Source: an uncultured Lachnospiraceae bacterium
Lineage (GTDB): Bacteria > Bacillota > Clostridia > Lachnospirales > Lachnospiraceae
Assembly (NCBI GenBank): GCA_910579225.1
Contig: CAJTTI010000021.1
Span: 1 to 62,354 of the forward strand
Length of the DNA: 62,354 nucleotides
Reading direction: 5' to 3'
The translations under genes were made by a program, and so were the position numbers. The number at the start of each line of letters is the position of its first letter. Position 1 is the stretch's first letter. Below the pieces are notes generated by a model that saw nothing but the letters and a program-made list of their open reading frames with translations, searched no databases and was not told the origin of the DNA. Below, in pieces: positions 26,271 through 35,641 of the stretch.

Positions 26271-26885
26271 TTACCTCTCTCCTTCCAGCAACCCATGCAG
26301 CTGATCCAGAATCCCCGGATAATCAATCTTCGTATAGTCGGTTACATCTATCTCCACCAGATGTCCCAGTTCAAATCGGTCATACCCTCTGGTAAGGCAT
26401 CTTTCCTTAAAAATTTCATAAGTAACCAGACAGTCCGCATTCCCTCTGTCATTCATCTGGTCGCCTTTGTGATATCGACTTACCAAATGTCCCAGATGAC
26501 GGCTGGAATCCACATCCCGGCTTCTGGACCGTTCATACAACACATCAATATCACCAGTAAGCCGGAATGTGACAACCTGATAACGATTTGCTTCTGCTAT
26601 GGTTCTGATTCTGTCTTTCTGCTTGTCACTGAAGGGATAATCCGAGATAATCTGTTCTCCCGCTTTCATCTGCCGATCCATCTGTTCATAATAACATTCC
26701 CAGCTTTTCATTTCCAGAGCCGTCTTTTCTTCCATGTTATCAAATCCATGCTCATCCCACAAAGCTTCTTTTAATTCGTCCTGAGACAGGATACGAAACT
26801 CCGGATATTTGTTGCATATTTTATTGCAGAGAAAAGATTTCCCTGTGGCAGGATATCCTGCCAGCAATATAAGCGTCTTTTTCAT
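26271..26885 (-). CDS. P-loop kinase-like ATPase
   Basis: A 204-residue protein beginning with a Walker A loop (LLAGYPATGKSFLCNKI, about 5-21) and resembling small AAA_33/zeta-toxin-fold kinases. ILSQDELKEALWDEHGF would bind the acceptor. The C-terminal half is rich in charged residues. ATG 26885 is chosen because AAGGAGAAATGGGGAA precedes it; a longer frame starting at 26951 would run through an intergenic hairpin. It lies between the aldolase and PfkB genes, four bases from the latter, so a role in sugar phosphorylation is possible. Confidence 0.72.
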   Translation of the reverse strand: MKKTLILLAGYPATGKSFLCNKICNKYPEFRILSQDELKEALWDEHGFDNMEEKTALEMKSWECYYEQMDRQMKAGEQIISDYPFSDKQKDRIRTIAEANRYQVVTFRLTGDIDVLYERSRSRDVDSSRHLGHLVSRYHKGDQMNDRGNADCLVTYEIFKERCLTRGYDRFELGHLVEIDVTDYTKIDYPGILDQLHGLLEGER

Positions 26886-26917
26886 TTCCCCATTTCTCCT
26901 TATCTTGCCTATACAGA

Positions 26918-26953
26918 ATATGGGACATCCGGACTGCCCCGAATATCCCATAT
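26918..26953 (-). promoter_or_regulatory. intercistronic hairpin between aldolase and P-loop kinase genes
   Basis: ATATGGGA (26918-26925) and TCCCATAT (26946-26953) pair around a 20-base loop. There is no T-run on either strand, so it looks more like a processing or stabilising structure than a terminator and may set the ratio of aldolase to kinase. Confidence 0.4.
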
Positions 26954-26979
26954 CCCATACTTCCTCTGCTCTTTGTTGC

Positions 26980-27825
26980 TTACAGTTTGAACAGAGAAGC
27001 CTTTTCTTTCACGATCTCTTTGATCCGGTCATTTGCAGGTCCCAGCAGGGTGCGCAGAGAAGTAAGCGGTGTCACTCCTTCTGCCGTAAATGTCCGGCTC
27101 ACTACCTCTATATAAGATTTATTAAGTTCTGTTCCTACGTTGATCTTCTTCATGCCCTCACGAACGCAGCGTTTCATATCTTCGTCTGATACTCCAGTAC
27201 CTCCGTGAAGCACAAGGCCTGTATCCCCGAGCTTTGCTTTCAGCTCTACCAGCAATTCATAGTTAATTTTTGCTTTGGATTTGTACTGTCCATGAGTTGT
27301 ACCAATGGACACGGCCAAAGCATCCACACCAGTCTCCGTCGCGAAATAGAGCGCATCCTCCGGCTTTGTATACATTGCTGCATCTTTCGCAACTACAACG
27401 CCTTCCTCTGCTCCGCCGATAGAACCGACTTCACCTTCCACGGATACCCCTCTCTCATGGGCATAGGCTACAACTTCTTTGGTATTCTTAATATTCTCTT
27501 CAATAGGAAGAGAAGATCCATCATACATGACCGAAGAATAACCACAGTCAATGGCTTTCTTCAGAGCTTCTATGCTCTTACAGTGGTCCATATGGAGCGC
27601 AACACTGATGGTGGATTTCTCCGCCAGAGCTTTCACTGCTGCAATCAATGTCTCGAATCCAATATATTCTGCGGTTCCAAGAGAAGTCTGAAGAATTACC
27701 GGTACATTCAGTTCTTCTGCCGCATGAACCATCGCCGGCACCATCTCAAGACAGTGCACGTTGAATGCGCCTACTGCTCCCTTTCCTTCATTCTCTTTAA
27801 ACAATTCGATCAAATTTTTATACAT
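26980..27825 (-). CDS. class II ketose-bisphosphate aldolase
   Basis: A 281-residue zinc-dependent aldolase of the FbaA/GatY/KbaY/IolJ group. The zinc and catalytic residues are visible in VALHMDHCKS (about 80-89), the GTTHGQYKS loop (about 175-183), LHGGTGVSDED and INVGTEL. It would cleave a ketohexose bisphosphate into two trioses. It sits in the PTS operon between a TPR-like protein and two kinase genes. Whether it prefers fructose, tagatose or a deoxy sugar cannot be decided by eye. Confidence 0.93.
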   Translation of the reverse strand: MYKNLIELFKENEGKGAVGAFNVHCLEMVPAMVHAAEELNVPVILQTSLGTAEYIGFETLIAAVKALAEKSTISVALHMDHCKSIEALKKAIDCGYSSVMYDGSSLPIEENIKNTKEVVAYAHERGVSVEGEVGSIGGAEEGVVVAKDAAMYTKPEDALYFATETGVDALAVSIGTTHGQYKSKAKINYELLVELKAKLGDTGLVLHGGTGVSDEDMKRCVREGMKKINVGTELNKSYIEVVSRTFTAEGVTPLTSLRTLLGPANDRIKEIVKEKASLFKL

Positions 27826-27844
27826 GTTCCCCTTATCTCCTTAC

Positions 27845-28237
27845 TTATATTTTTCCGCGGATCACGTCTTTGGACATCTGCATCAGATTCTGAACTTTGT
27901 CCATGTATTCTGTCAGCTTTGCATCATCTTTCGCCTCTGCTGCTGCCTGACGCTTCTGATTGTACAGTTTCAGAAGGTCGGTATAAGCTTTACCCAGCTG
28001 GCGGTCTTCCTCCAGGCTCATCTCATAATAATGGATTGCCTGATCCTGCTCCTCCGCCTGGAAGAAGCAGGAACCGATTTCATTGAGAAGCGCTGTCTTC
28101 TCTTTTTTATCCTGTACTCCTTCCAGTTTCTGGATCAGCTCAGACGCTTTCTTCAGAAGTTCTTCTCTGTCAGGCTTTGGCGCTGACTCTGTCTTCTTCT
28201 GTTCTGACTCTGTTTTTTTCTTTCCAAAAAAGAACAT
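27845..28237 (-). CDS. small TPR-like helical protein in the PTS operon
   Basis: A 130-residue, highly charged protein. A basic head MFFFGKKK is followed by helices including IGSCFFQAEEQDQAIHYYEMSLEEDRQLGKAYTDLLKLYNQKR (about 55-97), which reads as one to two tetratricopeptide repeats. There is no signal peptide or catalytic motif. GGAGGAAGTGCA precedes the start. It is embedded between the IIC and aldolase genes in the same direction, so it is probably co-transcribed. A TPR protein is not a standard part of such operons, and its role is unknown. Confidence 0.7.
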   Translation of the reverse strand: MFFFGKKKTESEQKKTESAPKPDREELLKKASELIQKLEGVQDKKEKTALLNEIGSCFFQAEEQDQAIHYYEMSLEEDRQLGKAYTDLLKLYNQKRQAAAEAKDDAKLTEYMDKVQNLMQMSKDVIRGKI

Positions 28238-28272
28238 TGCACTTCCTCCATTCTCTCCGGCTCAGGCAATTA

Positions 28273-29553
28273 TCAGAAGAAACCAACCACGGATTTAATC
28301 AGCATGAAGAAGAATCCTGTGATAATGGTATCCACGTCTGTACAGGTAACATTTACAAAACCAATCTGCGCAAGCATCGGAGAAAGCATTGCCGGCAGGA
28401 TCATGATAAAGATACCATGTACGATACAGCCGATCACGACTCCGCGGCGTCCGCCCATCTGGTTTGCGAAGATACCGGCTGTACCTCCTGCAAAGAAATT
28501 ACTCATAACTCCTGGAATTACAAATGCGCCGAAGATGGGAGAGATCAGCATACCAATCAGAGAACCGATGGTTGTGAACACAAATCCCAAAATCACGGAA
28601 TTCGGTGCATATGGGAACAATACAGGGCAGTCCAGTGCCGGCTTGGAATCGGGAACCAGTTTCATAGAGATTCCCTGGAATGCCGGAACGATCTCTGCCA
28701 GCAGCATACGAACACCAGCCATCAATACATACAGACCAGTTACAAACTGCAGTGCCTGAAGGAACGCATAAACAATATGGTTTGTATTTCCGCAGAACGG
28801 CGCACATGCCTCTGCTCCCGCGAAAGCTGCCGTAATCAGATAGAACGGAATCATAACCGTCATAACGGACAGATAGGTATCCTGCAGAAACTCCAGACTC
28901 TTCGGAAGCTGAATATCCTCTGCGGATTTACTCTTATCACCGGTTACTTTTGCCACCATTGCAGAGACAATATAACCAACTGTACACAGATGTCCAAGTG
29001 CGATATCATCCGACCCTGTAATCTGACGCATGATCGGCTGGGCAAGCGCCGGCATCAAAGTTGCAAAAACGCCGCCTACCAAGCTGCCGATCAGAATCAA
29101 CGGCAGTCCACTGAGTCCCAGGAAGTATGCAAATACTACACAAAGTGTAGCTTCCCAGAGCAGTGCCTGACCAGTCAGGAAGATATACTTGAATTTCGTA
29201 ATACGCGCCAAGATTACATTGACAACAAAGATACCTGCCAGTGTAATTGCAATCTCTCCGCCAAGTCCCAGGTCGCTCATAGCCTGACCATTAATTGCCT
29301 CAATCGAAGCTACCACTGCTCCTTCCTTCATATGGAACGCCGCATTAAATGCAGCTCCAAAGAAAGTCAGAGACGACTGAATAACGGATGAGCCGGCTGA
29401 CAGCACAAGAAATCCCAGCATAGTCTTTAATGTTCCGGATACAACGGTTCCTACAGATTTCTTCTGCAGAGCCAGACCAAGACACGCAATCAGACCGATG
29501 ACGACTGCAGCCTGTGTAAGAATGTTATTGATGATAAAATTCAATACTACCAT
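28273..29553 (-). CDS. PTS IIC component, ascorbate (UlaA) family
   Basis: A 426-residue membrane permease with at least ten helices. Typical UlaA-like segments are NNILTQAAVVIGLIACLGLALQKKSVGTVVSGTLKTMLGFLVLSAGSSVI at the N-terminus and ELFPYAPN-like CPVLFPYAPNSVILGFV in the middle. It carries the sugar across the membrane while the separate IIB subunit phosphorylates it. It belongs with IIB and IIA encoded upstream. The family covers L-ascorbate and several pentitols and hexoses; the operon's kinase and aldolase argue against plain ascorbate use. Confidence 0.92.
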   Translation of the reverse strand: MVVLNFIINNILTQAAVVIGLIACLGLALQKKSVGTVVSGTLKTMLGFLVLSAGSSVIQSSLTFFGAAFNAAFHMKEGAVVASIEAINGQAMSDLGLGGEIAITLAGIFVVNVILARITKFKYIFLTGQALLWEATLCVVFAYFLGLSGLPLILIGSLVGGVFATLMPALAQPIMRQITGSDDIALGHLCTVGYIVSAMVAKVTGDKSKSAEDIQLPKSLEFLQDTYLSVMTVMIPFYLITAAFAGAEACAPFCGNTNHIVYAFLQALQFVTGLYVLMAGVRMLLAEIVPAFQGISMKLVPDSKPALDCPVLFPYAPNSVILGFVFTTIGSLIGMLISPIFGAFVIPGVMSNFFAGGTAGIFANQMGGRRGVVIGCIVHGIFIMILPAMLSPMLAQIGFVNVTCTDVDTIITGFFFMLIKSVVGFF

Positions 29554-29593
29554 AGATATTTCCCCCTCTTTTTCTCAGTGTTCTTTCCAGGTT

Positions 29594-29884
29594 TTAAAGT
29601 ACACCCAGTTCTTTTAATACTGGTGTCAGTTTTTCCCGGATCTCATTCTTGTCTACCAGACGGTTCAGGAAAATCGCCGGGCAGTTGTAGGTAATCCTTT
29701 CAAACTGCTTCTCGAAATTCTTACCGGAAAGAATGATATCTGCTTTCTGTCCCGATACGCTTGAGATATCCGTGTGATCCAGCTTTGCTTCCACACCCAA
29801 TTCTTTCAATACGGCTTCCACGCTCATCTGGCATGCAAAACTGCTTCCAAGTCCTGCGCCGCATACGGTCAAAATATTCAGCAT
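29594..29884 (-). CDS. PTS IIB component, lactate/ascorbate type
   Basis: A 96-residue cytosolic phosphocarrier. The phosphorylated cysteine is in ILTVCGAGLGSSFACQM (residue 8). The rest, with ADIILSGKNFEKQF, fits UlaB. The start overlaps the end of the IIA gene by seven bases, and the IIC gene follows after 40 bases, so the three are co-transcribed. Confidence 0.93.
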   Translation of the reverse strand: MLNILTVCGAGLGSSFACQMSVEAVLKELGVEAKLDHTDISSVSGQKADIILSGKNFEKQFERITYNCPAIFLNRLVDKNEIREKLTPVLKELGVL

Positions 29885-30345
29885 ACTTTTGTCCTCCTTT
29901 CTTCTTCCTGTGTCAACAGAAAATTATAAATTTCTTCTGTTGATTCAGCTTCCACAAGTTCCCTGATCTTAGACTCATCGAGAAATATGGAGGCCAGCAC
30001 CTGCATCACGTCCAGATGCGAATTGGCATCTGTAGCAGCAAGCGCGATCAGCAATCTCACCGGAAAACAGTCTTCCGAAAACTGGATCGGCTCCCGTACC
30101 ACTGTAACTGCAAGCTGCTTTTTAATAACGCCCTGTTCTGGTCTTCCATGAATCAGTGCGATATCTTCTGTCAGTACATAGTATGGACCCATCTCTTCTG
30201 TACTGCGAATGATCTCATCCGCATATCTGGACTCCACATAACCGCCGCGGACAAGAGGCTCCAAGCTCACATGAATTGCCTGCTTCCAGTCATCTACCCG
30301 ATCAAGAATCTTTACATTTTCCCTTTTAAGCATCTCCGAGATCAT
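29878..30345 (-). CDS. PTS IIA component, ascorbate (UlaC) type
   Basis: A 155-residue EIIA of the mannitol/fructose superfamily, ascorbate branch. The phosphoryl-accepting histidine lies in IALIHGRPEQGVIKKQLAVTVV (about residue 67). It is the first gene of the sugar operon. The leader (30346-30497) carries a weak promoter, TACAAT in an extended TGATACAAT context, and two identical 14-base boxes for an activator. Confidence 0.92.
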   Translation of the reverse strand: MISEMLKRENVKILDRVDDWKQAIHVSLEPLVRGGYVESRYADEIIRSTEEMGPYYVLTEDIALIHGRPEQGVIKKQLAVTVVREPIQFSEDCFPVRLLIALAATDANSHLDVMQVLASIFLDESKIRELVEAESTEEIYNFLLTQEEERRTKVC

Positions 30346-30427
30346 CTGTCAACCCTCCTTTGCCTTTGATCTGCTAAAATTGTATCACTCTGCTTTTTCC
30401 TGTAGAAGTCCAACTATTGTTACTTAT

Positions 30428-30483
30428 TTGTGAAATATGTTGTATCCCCATTTATTTTTTTCATTTCTGTTGTGAAATATGTT
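30428..30483. promoter_or_regulatory. two identical 14-base boxes 42 bp apart, candidate activator sites
   Basis: TTGTGAAATATGTT occurs at 30428-30441 and again at 30470-30483, a start-to-start distance of 42 bases or four helical turns, so both face the same side of the DNA. They lie between the regulator gene's stop and the IIA promoter it probably controls. The downstream promoter has TACAAT but no good -35, as expected for an activator-dependent start. Confidence 0.6.
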
Positions 30484-30497
30484 ATCATTTTTCTACT

Positions 30498-32540
30498 TTA
30501 TTTTTCGGCTTCTAGTACGCTTCGAATATACTGAAGCACGCATTCTGGTTCTTTTTTTCTAATCAGATCGTCTACTCTTGCTTCAATTGTAAAGACATTC
30601 AGAATATCCTTCAGGATCTTCAGATGACTTTCCTGATCCACTGCCGCCAGCATCAGAATCACATTTGCCCTGTAAAAATCTGAAAACTGTACCGGTTCCT
30701 GATACAGGTGCAGAGACAGTCCCAGCTGCCGTACTCCTTCTTCCGGCTTTGCGTGCGCAAGAATCACTCCTGAAGAGATAAACATATAAGGTCCGTAGTA
30801 ACGAATGGAGGAAATAATACTGTCCACATAACGTCTTTCGATGATACCTTTTTCCACCAAGCATTCTCCGGACTCATACAGCGCCTGAGTCCATCGACAA
30901 TCTGTTCCGCCTTCATGGATTCCGATATGGTCCTCAGGAAGAACATCCAATAGCCCTTTTGAATAGTTCTTGTGCAGTTCTTCCATATTTTTCCGGTTGT
31001 TTTCCGTATAATAATCCTCCAGCTCTCTTCGTACCTCTTTGTAATCTTTTTCTTCAAGATAAGGTTTTACAATATCAAATATGCGATCAACATCCATCAT
31101 GGAAGGGCGGTCTTTCACACGTTTCAGTACCGCTTCCCGGTCTGCAGCAGTCAGGATCGGGTGAACCTGGATAACCGGTATGACGCTTTTCAGCTTTACC
31201 GTAGATACAATCAGATCACAAATATTCTGAGCGTTGGACACCCGGTCTGCCGATACGGTACCCACAATCCGGACACCGGGCAGAAGCTTCTGAATCTCTC
31301 TCTTCAGCATATTGCCCGTAGATATCCCATTGGCACAGACGATCAAGATCCTCGGCGCCGCACTTTCTGAAGGTGCAATAGACAAATGTGCTCCAAAATG
31401 CAGAGCAAGATAAGCAATCTCTGCATCCCGTATGGGCAGACCGATCTGCTGTTCAATATACCGGCTGACAATCTTGGTAATTTCGAACAGATCCGGATAC
31501 TCCCGGATAATATCCTCGCTCATGGAGTTGATAATCTGTATTCCGTATTGATACCGGTAGAGAGAAGATGTGATATGGATGAACAATGCCCGTCCCAGTT
31601 CTTCCTTATCCTCAAAAACTACACATGCTGTCTTTTCAAACTCTGCAATCAATGCCTTGGTCATCTCATACACAGTCTGGTTAGAATTGTATTCAAAAAT
31701 ATCATTGGAAGCAACCGCCACTCTGGCTCCCAGAAGGTGCAGGCAGAGATAAATCTGTTCTTTCTCCTCCAGATTCGGAAAATACTTCCGAATCAGTACA
31801 AACTCTTTTGTCTTTTCCAGTTCTGCTTTTTTCAGATTGGGAAAATAGACATTACTTCTTTCCCTCTCCATAACAGGAATCAGTATGGCAAGAGACTCCA
31901 GAATCCCGTCCACATACCGGGTATTCAGTTCCTCCTCCATCTCCTGAAGAATTCTTGTATAATGCTCCACTTTCTCCCGATCTACGAATCTAAGCCCTCT
32001 GCCAGAAAATATAGTAGGTATTTCCTGAAAATTCATCAGAAATACTGCACGAATTTTAATTGGATCTCCTACTACCCGATATCCTTTTCTGGACTCATAT
32101 TCCAGCTTCAAGTCATAATCCTGAAGCTGATTTACTACTACTCTTAAATCATTGAAGACCGTATTACGGCTTACTGCACAATAATCCTGAAGCTGCTCAA
32201 TGTAGACCGGTTCTCTGGAATAGATCACCGCGCAGATAATCATATGCACACGTTCCATAGGAGACAGGATATAACTTTCTTCCCCCTGAATCTCATCTGC
32301 ACATTCTTCGATCTGCCGACGGATTTCTCCATTGATCAAAATTCCTTTTCCCCGGACCATCTCCAGTTCCGGAATATGGTGAAAATCCAGCCACTCGTTA
32401 ATTCTGCAGAGATCATAGTAGATACTGCGTTTCGTAACCTGCAGTGCATCTGCAATTTGCTGCTGGGACAGATAGGTGTCGCTATCCAGAAGCATCCGCA
32501 GTATTTCTCTGCACCTTGCATTCATGTATACCTGCTGCAT
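30498..32540 (-). CDS. PRD-type transcriptional activator with EIIB-like and EIIA domains
   Basis: A 680-residue regulator: N-terminal HTH_11 (LSQQQIADALQVTKRSIYYDL), a second winged helix (YIEQLQDYCAVSRNTVFNDL), two PTS regulation domains (about 195-390), an EIIB-like domain with the phospho-cysteine in ILIVCANGISTGN (about residue 402), and a C-terminal ascorbate-type EIIA with histidine in VILAHAKPEEGV. Phosphorylation of these domains by the PTS would set activity according to sugar supply. ATG 32540 follows AAGGAAGTGTGCAA. It lies upstream of the PTS genes it most likely controls. Confidence 0.92.
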   Translation of the reverse strand: MQQVYMNARCREILRMLLDSDTYLSQQQIADALQVTKRSIYYDLCRINEWLDFHHIPELEMVRGKGILINGEIRRQIEECADEIQGEESYILSPMERVHMIICAVIYSREPVYIEQLQDYCAVSRNTVFNDLRVVVNQLQDYDLKLEYESRKGYRVVGDPIKIRAVFLMNFQEIPTIFSGRGLRFVDREKVEHYTRILQEMEEELNTRYVDGILESLAILIPVMERERSNVYFPNLKKAELEKTKEFVLIRKYFPNLEEKEQIYLCLHLLGARVAVASNDIFEYNSNQTVYEMTKALIAEFEKTACVVFEDKEELGRALFIHITSSLYRYQYGIQIINSMSEDIIREYPDLFEITKIVSRYIEQQIGLPIRDAEIAYLALHFGAHLSIAPSESAAPRILIVCANGISTGNMLKREIQKLLPGVRIVGTVSADRVSNAQNICDLIVSTVKLKSVIPVIQVHPILTAADREAVLKRVKDRPSMMDVDRIFDIVKPYLEEKDYKEVRRELEDYYTENNRKNMEELHKNYSKGLLDVLPEDHIGIHEGGTDCRWTQALYESGECLVEKGIIERRYVDSIISSIRYYGPYMFISSGVILAHAKPEEGVRQLGLSLHLYQEPVQFSDFYRANVILMLAAVDQESHLKILKDILNVFTIEARVDDLIRKKEPECVLQYIRSVLEAEK

Positions 32541-32666
32541 TTGCACACTTCCTTTCCCCACGATACTAGTATTGTATCATTGCGCAAATTTATTCTGCTA
32601 CCACCTTCAACTACAAATCCTTTCACAATCACATGGAAAACATTGCACTCCTGCCCGTTTTTTATA

Positions 32667-32704
32667 CAAAAAAGCTCCCAAAGGGAACTCCTTCAGAAGC
32701 TTTT
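32667..32704. terminator. probable terminator after the M13 peptidase gene
   Basis: AAAAAGCT near 32669-32676 pairs with AGCTTTT (32698-32704), giving a U-rich tract on both strands. Read leftward it follows the peptidase stop by about 37 bases and ends in GCTTTTTTG. Confidence 0.5.
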
Positions 32705-32740
32705 CTGCATCTATTTTTCTTGATTCCATTCACCTGCTTA

Positions 32741-34726
32741 TTATCTCCAGATTCCTACACGGTTTTCAGGTGCCACATACATGCCGTCTGTCTCTTTCAC
32801 TCCGTAAACGTCATAAAACTCATCACAGGAACTTAACACGGCATTCACCCGGATCTTATTCGGAGAATGGGTGTCTGTACGAAGCAGATACAGCATATAT
32901 TCCGCCGTATCTTCACACGCCCAGTTATAAGCCATCTGGCTGAATGCATCCTTCAACCCTTCCTCATCTTCTCCTATAACCGAGACAATACAGGCCAGTG
33001 CACCCAAATCTGCAATATTTTCTCCAAGCGTCAGCTCACCATTTACTCTGACGCCCATTATCTCATAATTGTTATAATAATCTACAATGGACCGGGAAAG
33101 CTTTTGATATGTTTCCATCTCTTCGTCCGTCCACCACACATTGTAGTTCCCATACTCATCATATAGAGCCCCGTTGGAATCAAAAGCATGGCTTACTTCG
33201 TGGGCAATCACATAACCGATACCTCCCAGATTGGCACCTTCGCTGTTTTCATGATCGTAAAAAGGCGCCTGCAGAATTGCCGCCGGAAAAACAATCTCAT
33301 TATTGGACGGGGTATAGTAAGCGTTGACGATCTGCGGCATGATATCCCACTCAGTTTTGTCCACCTCGCCCCCAAGCTGCTGCAGGCTGTATTCCACAGA
33401 CACCTTCATGCTTGTCAGCAGGTTGGACATCAGGCTTCCTCCTTCAGACACAGGCGTCACCTGCATCATATCTTTTTCCTCTGGCCACTGATCCGGGTAC
33501 CCAATCTTCACCTTCATAGTCTCCAGTTTGCAAATCGCTTTCTCTCTGGTCTCCTCGCTCATCCAGTCCTGCTTACGGATGATTGTCTTGTACTCTTCCA
33601 GTATCCGGGCAATGATCCTTTCCACATCTTCTTTATCTTCTTCAGAAAAATGCTCTTCCACATACATCGTGCCAAAATCCCATGGAAGAAGTTCCTGTGT
33701 CAGACGCATCCAGTTCTGCTCATCACCCCAGCCTTCTGTGATACCATACAACGCATGTTCCATACTCTCATAAAGCTCAAAAAACGCTTTGCTGCCGTAT
33801 TTCGCCGTATCATTCAGCATAACAAAAGTAGAATAATCTTTCAGCGCATCTAGATTCTCCTCCACCAGAAGGGAATTGATCTTCTCCGCCTGTCCCACAT
33901 CCATCACAATATACTGGTCCTGTCCGTCAATCCGGAGAGTTTTCAGCATCTGGTCCACATTTATATTGGTATACAATTGCTGCAGCTCTTCCATCGTATA
34001 TGCATTGTAGGTGAGCGACGGGTCATACATCTGTTCGGTATTCAGTGTGGAAGTGCAGATATCACGCAGAAGCACTTCTATGGAATCCGCAGAGTGCTCC
34101 GCCTCCTCTTCCGTCATCCCAAATTCCTCAAGCATGGCTTTTACATAATCAAAGTACATAGCAGTATAGGCCTGAGTGTCTTCTCTTTCCATATACTCTT
34201 TTCCAATCAAAGTATCTGCATACAACATATAGACTGCATATCGGCCAGAATTCATTTTATCCTGCATGATGCTATAACCACCCACTATGCTGCTGAAACC
34301 GAATTCTCCGCTCAGTCTCGCCAGAGCATCCACATATTCCTCTATATTCTGCGCATTCCGGATACTTTCCATGTGGGGCTTTAGAGGGCCAAGGCCGGTC
34401 TGCTCCCTGTTCTGTATATTGGATACACATTCATACAAATCCTTAATCTTCTGTTCGCTGCTGCCTTTTTCATAGCTCGCGCCATCCTCCAGGAGGTTCC
34501 TTATGATCTCATCCATTTCCTGATCTGCTATTACCTCCAGTTCTCCAAACCAGTCCCAGTGTGCATCCGTCGCCTGCAGTTCAATACTCTCCAGAAGTTC
34601 TTCGTTCACATACTCATAATAGTCGTCCTGGGCCCGCGTCCCTCCAAACTGCCCTGCAATACCACATCCGGTAAGCTGCATCACAGATTGTGCAATCAGA
34701 AACCATGTCAGCAATTTTTTCTTCAT
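32741..34726 (-). CDS. M13-family zinc metallopeptidase lipoprotein
   Basis: A 661-residue neprilysin/PepO-type endopeptidase. The start at 34726 gives a lipoprotein signal (MKKKLLTWFLIAQSVMQLTGC) whose cysteine follows a LTG lipobox. The zinc site is HEVSH in YVIAHEVSHAFDSNGA (about residues 525-529), the third ligand glutamate is in GENIADLGAL, and NAYYTPSNNEIVFPAAIL is the M13 substrate-binding stretch. The protein would sit outside the membrane and degrade peptides. A GTG at 34765 would add 13 residues and lacks a ribosome binding site. It is a single-gene unit between two sugar operons. Confidence 0.93.
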   Translation of the reverse strand: MKKKLLTWFLIAQSVMQLTGCGIAGQFGGTRAQDDYYEYVNEELLESIELQATDAHWDWFGELEVIADQEMDEIIRNLLEDGASYEKGSSEQKIKDLYECVSNIQNREQTGLGPLKPHMESIRNAQNIEEYVDALARLSGEFGFSSIVGGYSIMQDKMNSGRYAVYMLYADTLIGKEYMEREDTQAYTAMYFDYVKAMLEEFGMTEEEAEHSADSIEVLLRDICTSTLNTEQMYDPSLTYNAYTMEELQQLYTNINVDQMLKTLRIDGQDQYIVMDVGQAEKINSLLVEENLDALKDYSTFVMLNDTAKYGSKAFFELYESMEHALYGITEGWGDEQNWMRLTQELLPWDFGTMYVEEHFSEEDKEDVERIIARILEEYKTIIRKQDWMSEETREKAICKLETMKVKIGYPDQWPEEKDMMQVTPVSEGGSLMSNLLTSMKVSVEYSLQQLGGEVDKTEWDIMPQIVNAYYTPSNNEIVFPAAILQAPFYDHENSEGANLGGIGYVIAHEVSHAFDSNGALYDEYGNYNVWWTDEEMETYQKLSRSIVDYYNNYEIMGVRVNGELTLGENIADLGALACIVSVIGEDEEGLKDAFSQMAYNWACEDTAEYMLYLLRTDTHSPNKIRVNAVLSSCDEFYDVYGVKETDGMYVAPENRVGIWR

Positions 34727-34930
34727 AAATAAAGCGTATCCCCTTTTCTTTATTATTTTCTGCACTTTTTATATAAAAACAGAGTCTGTGCTCATTACAG
34801 ACTCCATTTTATCCTATCTTTTCATTCTTATCAAGTGCTGACATTCCTCCGCAGCAGGCCACGGCCCCGATGATTGTTCACCCCCGGACTGCAATCTGCA
34901 GTTCAAATATAAAACACTCGTTTGATGAGC

Positions 34931-35641
34931 TTAAACGGCTGCCTGCCTGTAGGCCTTTAAAAAACGTTCGGTGATCAGATGCGGCCTTGTGATGGCAGTC
35001 CCAATCGTAACCATATCCGCCCCTGCCTCCAATACGGCCTGCAGATCCTGAAGGGTCCAAATCCGCCCTTCCGCATTGACTGGAAGCGAAATATGCTGTT
35101 TCAGCTCCCTTACCATCCTGCAGTTTGGCTCCTCCCCTTTATCTGCCAGACTTTCTCCGGTATATCCATTTAATGTAGTGGAGATAATGTCCACCAGTCC
35201 GCTCTCTGCCAACCTGATTCCCTCTTCCGTGGTAGCCAGATCTGCCATGATCGGAACATGTGGATAAGCCTCTTTTATCTTCTCCAGAAGCTCCAGAAGT
35301 TCCGATAGCCCTCTGCTTTTGCGTATGGTGCAGTCCATGCCAAGAATATCCGCCCCTGCTTCAATCACTGCCTTTGCCTGTTCAAACGTCGAGGTGATAA
35401 ATACCTGATCCAGAGGATCTCCCTGTTTGTATTCTTTATAAATACCAATAATCGGTTTCTGGCATATGGAGCGAATGGCCCGGATATCCTGAGGCCAGCA
35501 GGCCCGAATCCCTTCCGCTCCTCCGAGCAGAACACTTTCAGCCATAGCTTTCATATAATCTGGTCCATATAAGGGCGTATCCTCGTATGCCTGACAGCTT
35601 ACAATCATCTTTCCGATCAGATTCTGAACCGTTTTGTTCAT
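34931..35641 (-). CDS. nanE: N-acetylmannosamine-6-phosphate 2-epimerase
   Basis: A 236-residue TIM-barrel epimerase that interconverts ManNAc-6-P and GlcNAc-6-P. Visible features are MIVSCQAYEDTPLYGPDYM, the loop GIYKEYKQ, LGMDCTIRKS, ADLATTEEG and PVNAEGRIWT, all in NanE family order. The start is fixed by an ATGA overlap with the preceding ROK kinase stop and by AAAAAGGAGGGGTATTT; a longer reading frame to 35845 lies within the kinase gene. No sialate lyase gene is in the window, so it probably serves an amino-sugar branch of this PTS operon. Confidence 0.92.
   Translation of the reverse strand: MNKTVQNLIGKMIVSCQAYEDTPLYGPDYMKAMAESVLLGGAEGIRACWPQDIRAIRSICQKPIIGIYKEYKQGDPLDQVFITSTFEQAKAVIEAGADILGMDCTIRKSRGLSELLELLEKIKEAYPHVPIMADLATTEEGIRLAESGLVDIISTTLNGYTGESLADKGEEPNCRMVRELKQHISLPVNAEGRIWTLQDLQAVLEAGADMVTIGTAITRPHLITERFLKAYRQAAV

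Noticed and set aside
28177..29391. Long open frame opposite the PTS IIC gene
   Set aside because: It is antisense to a clearly conserved membrane protein and has no domain or ribosome binding site; its composition follows from the IIC codons.
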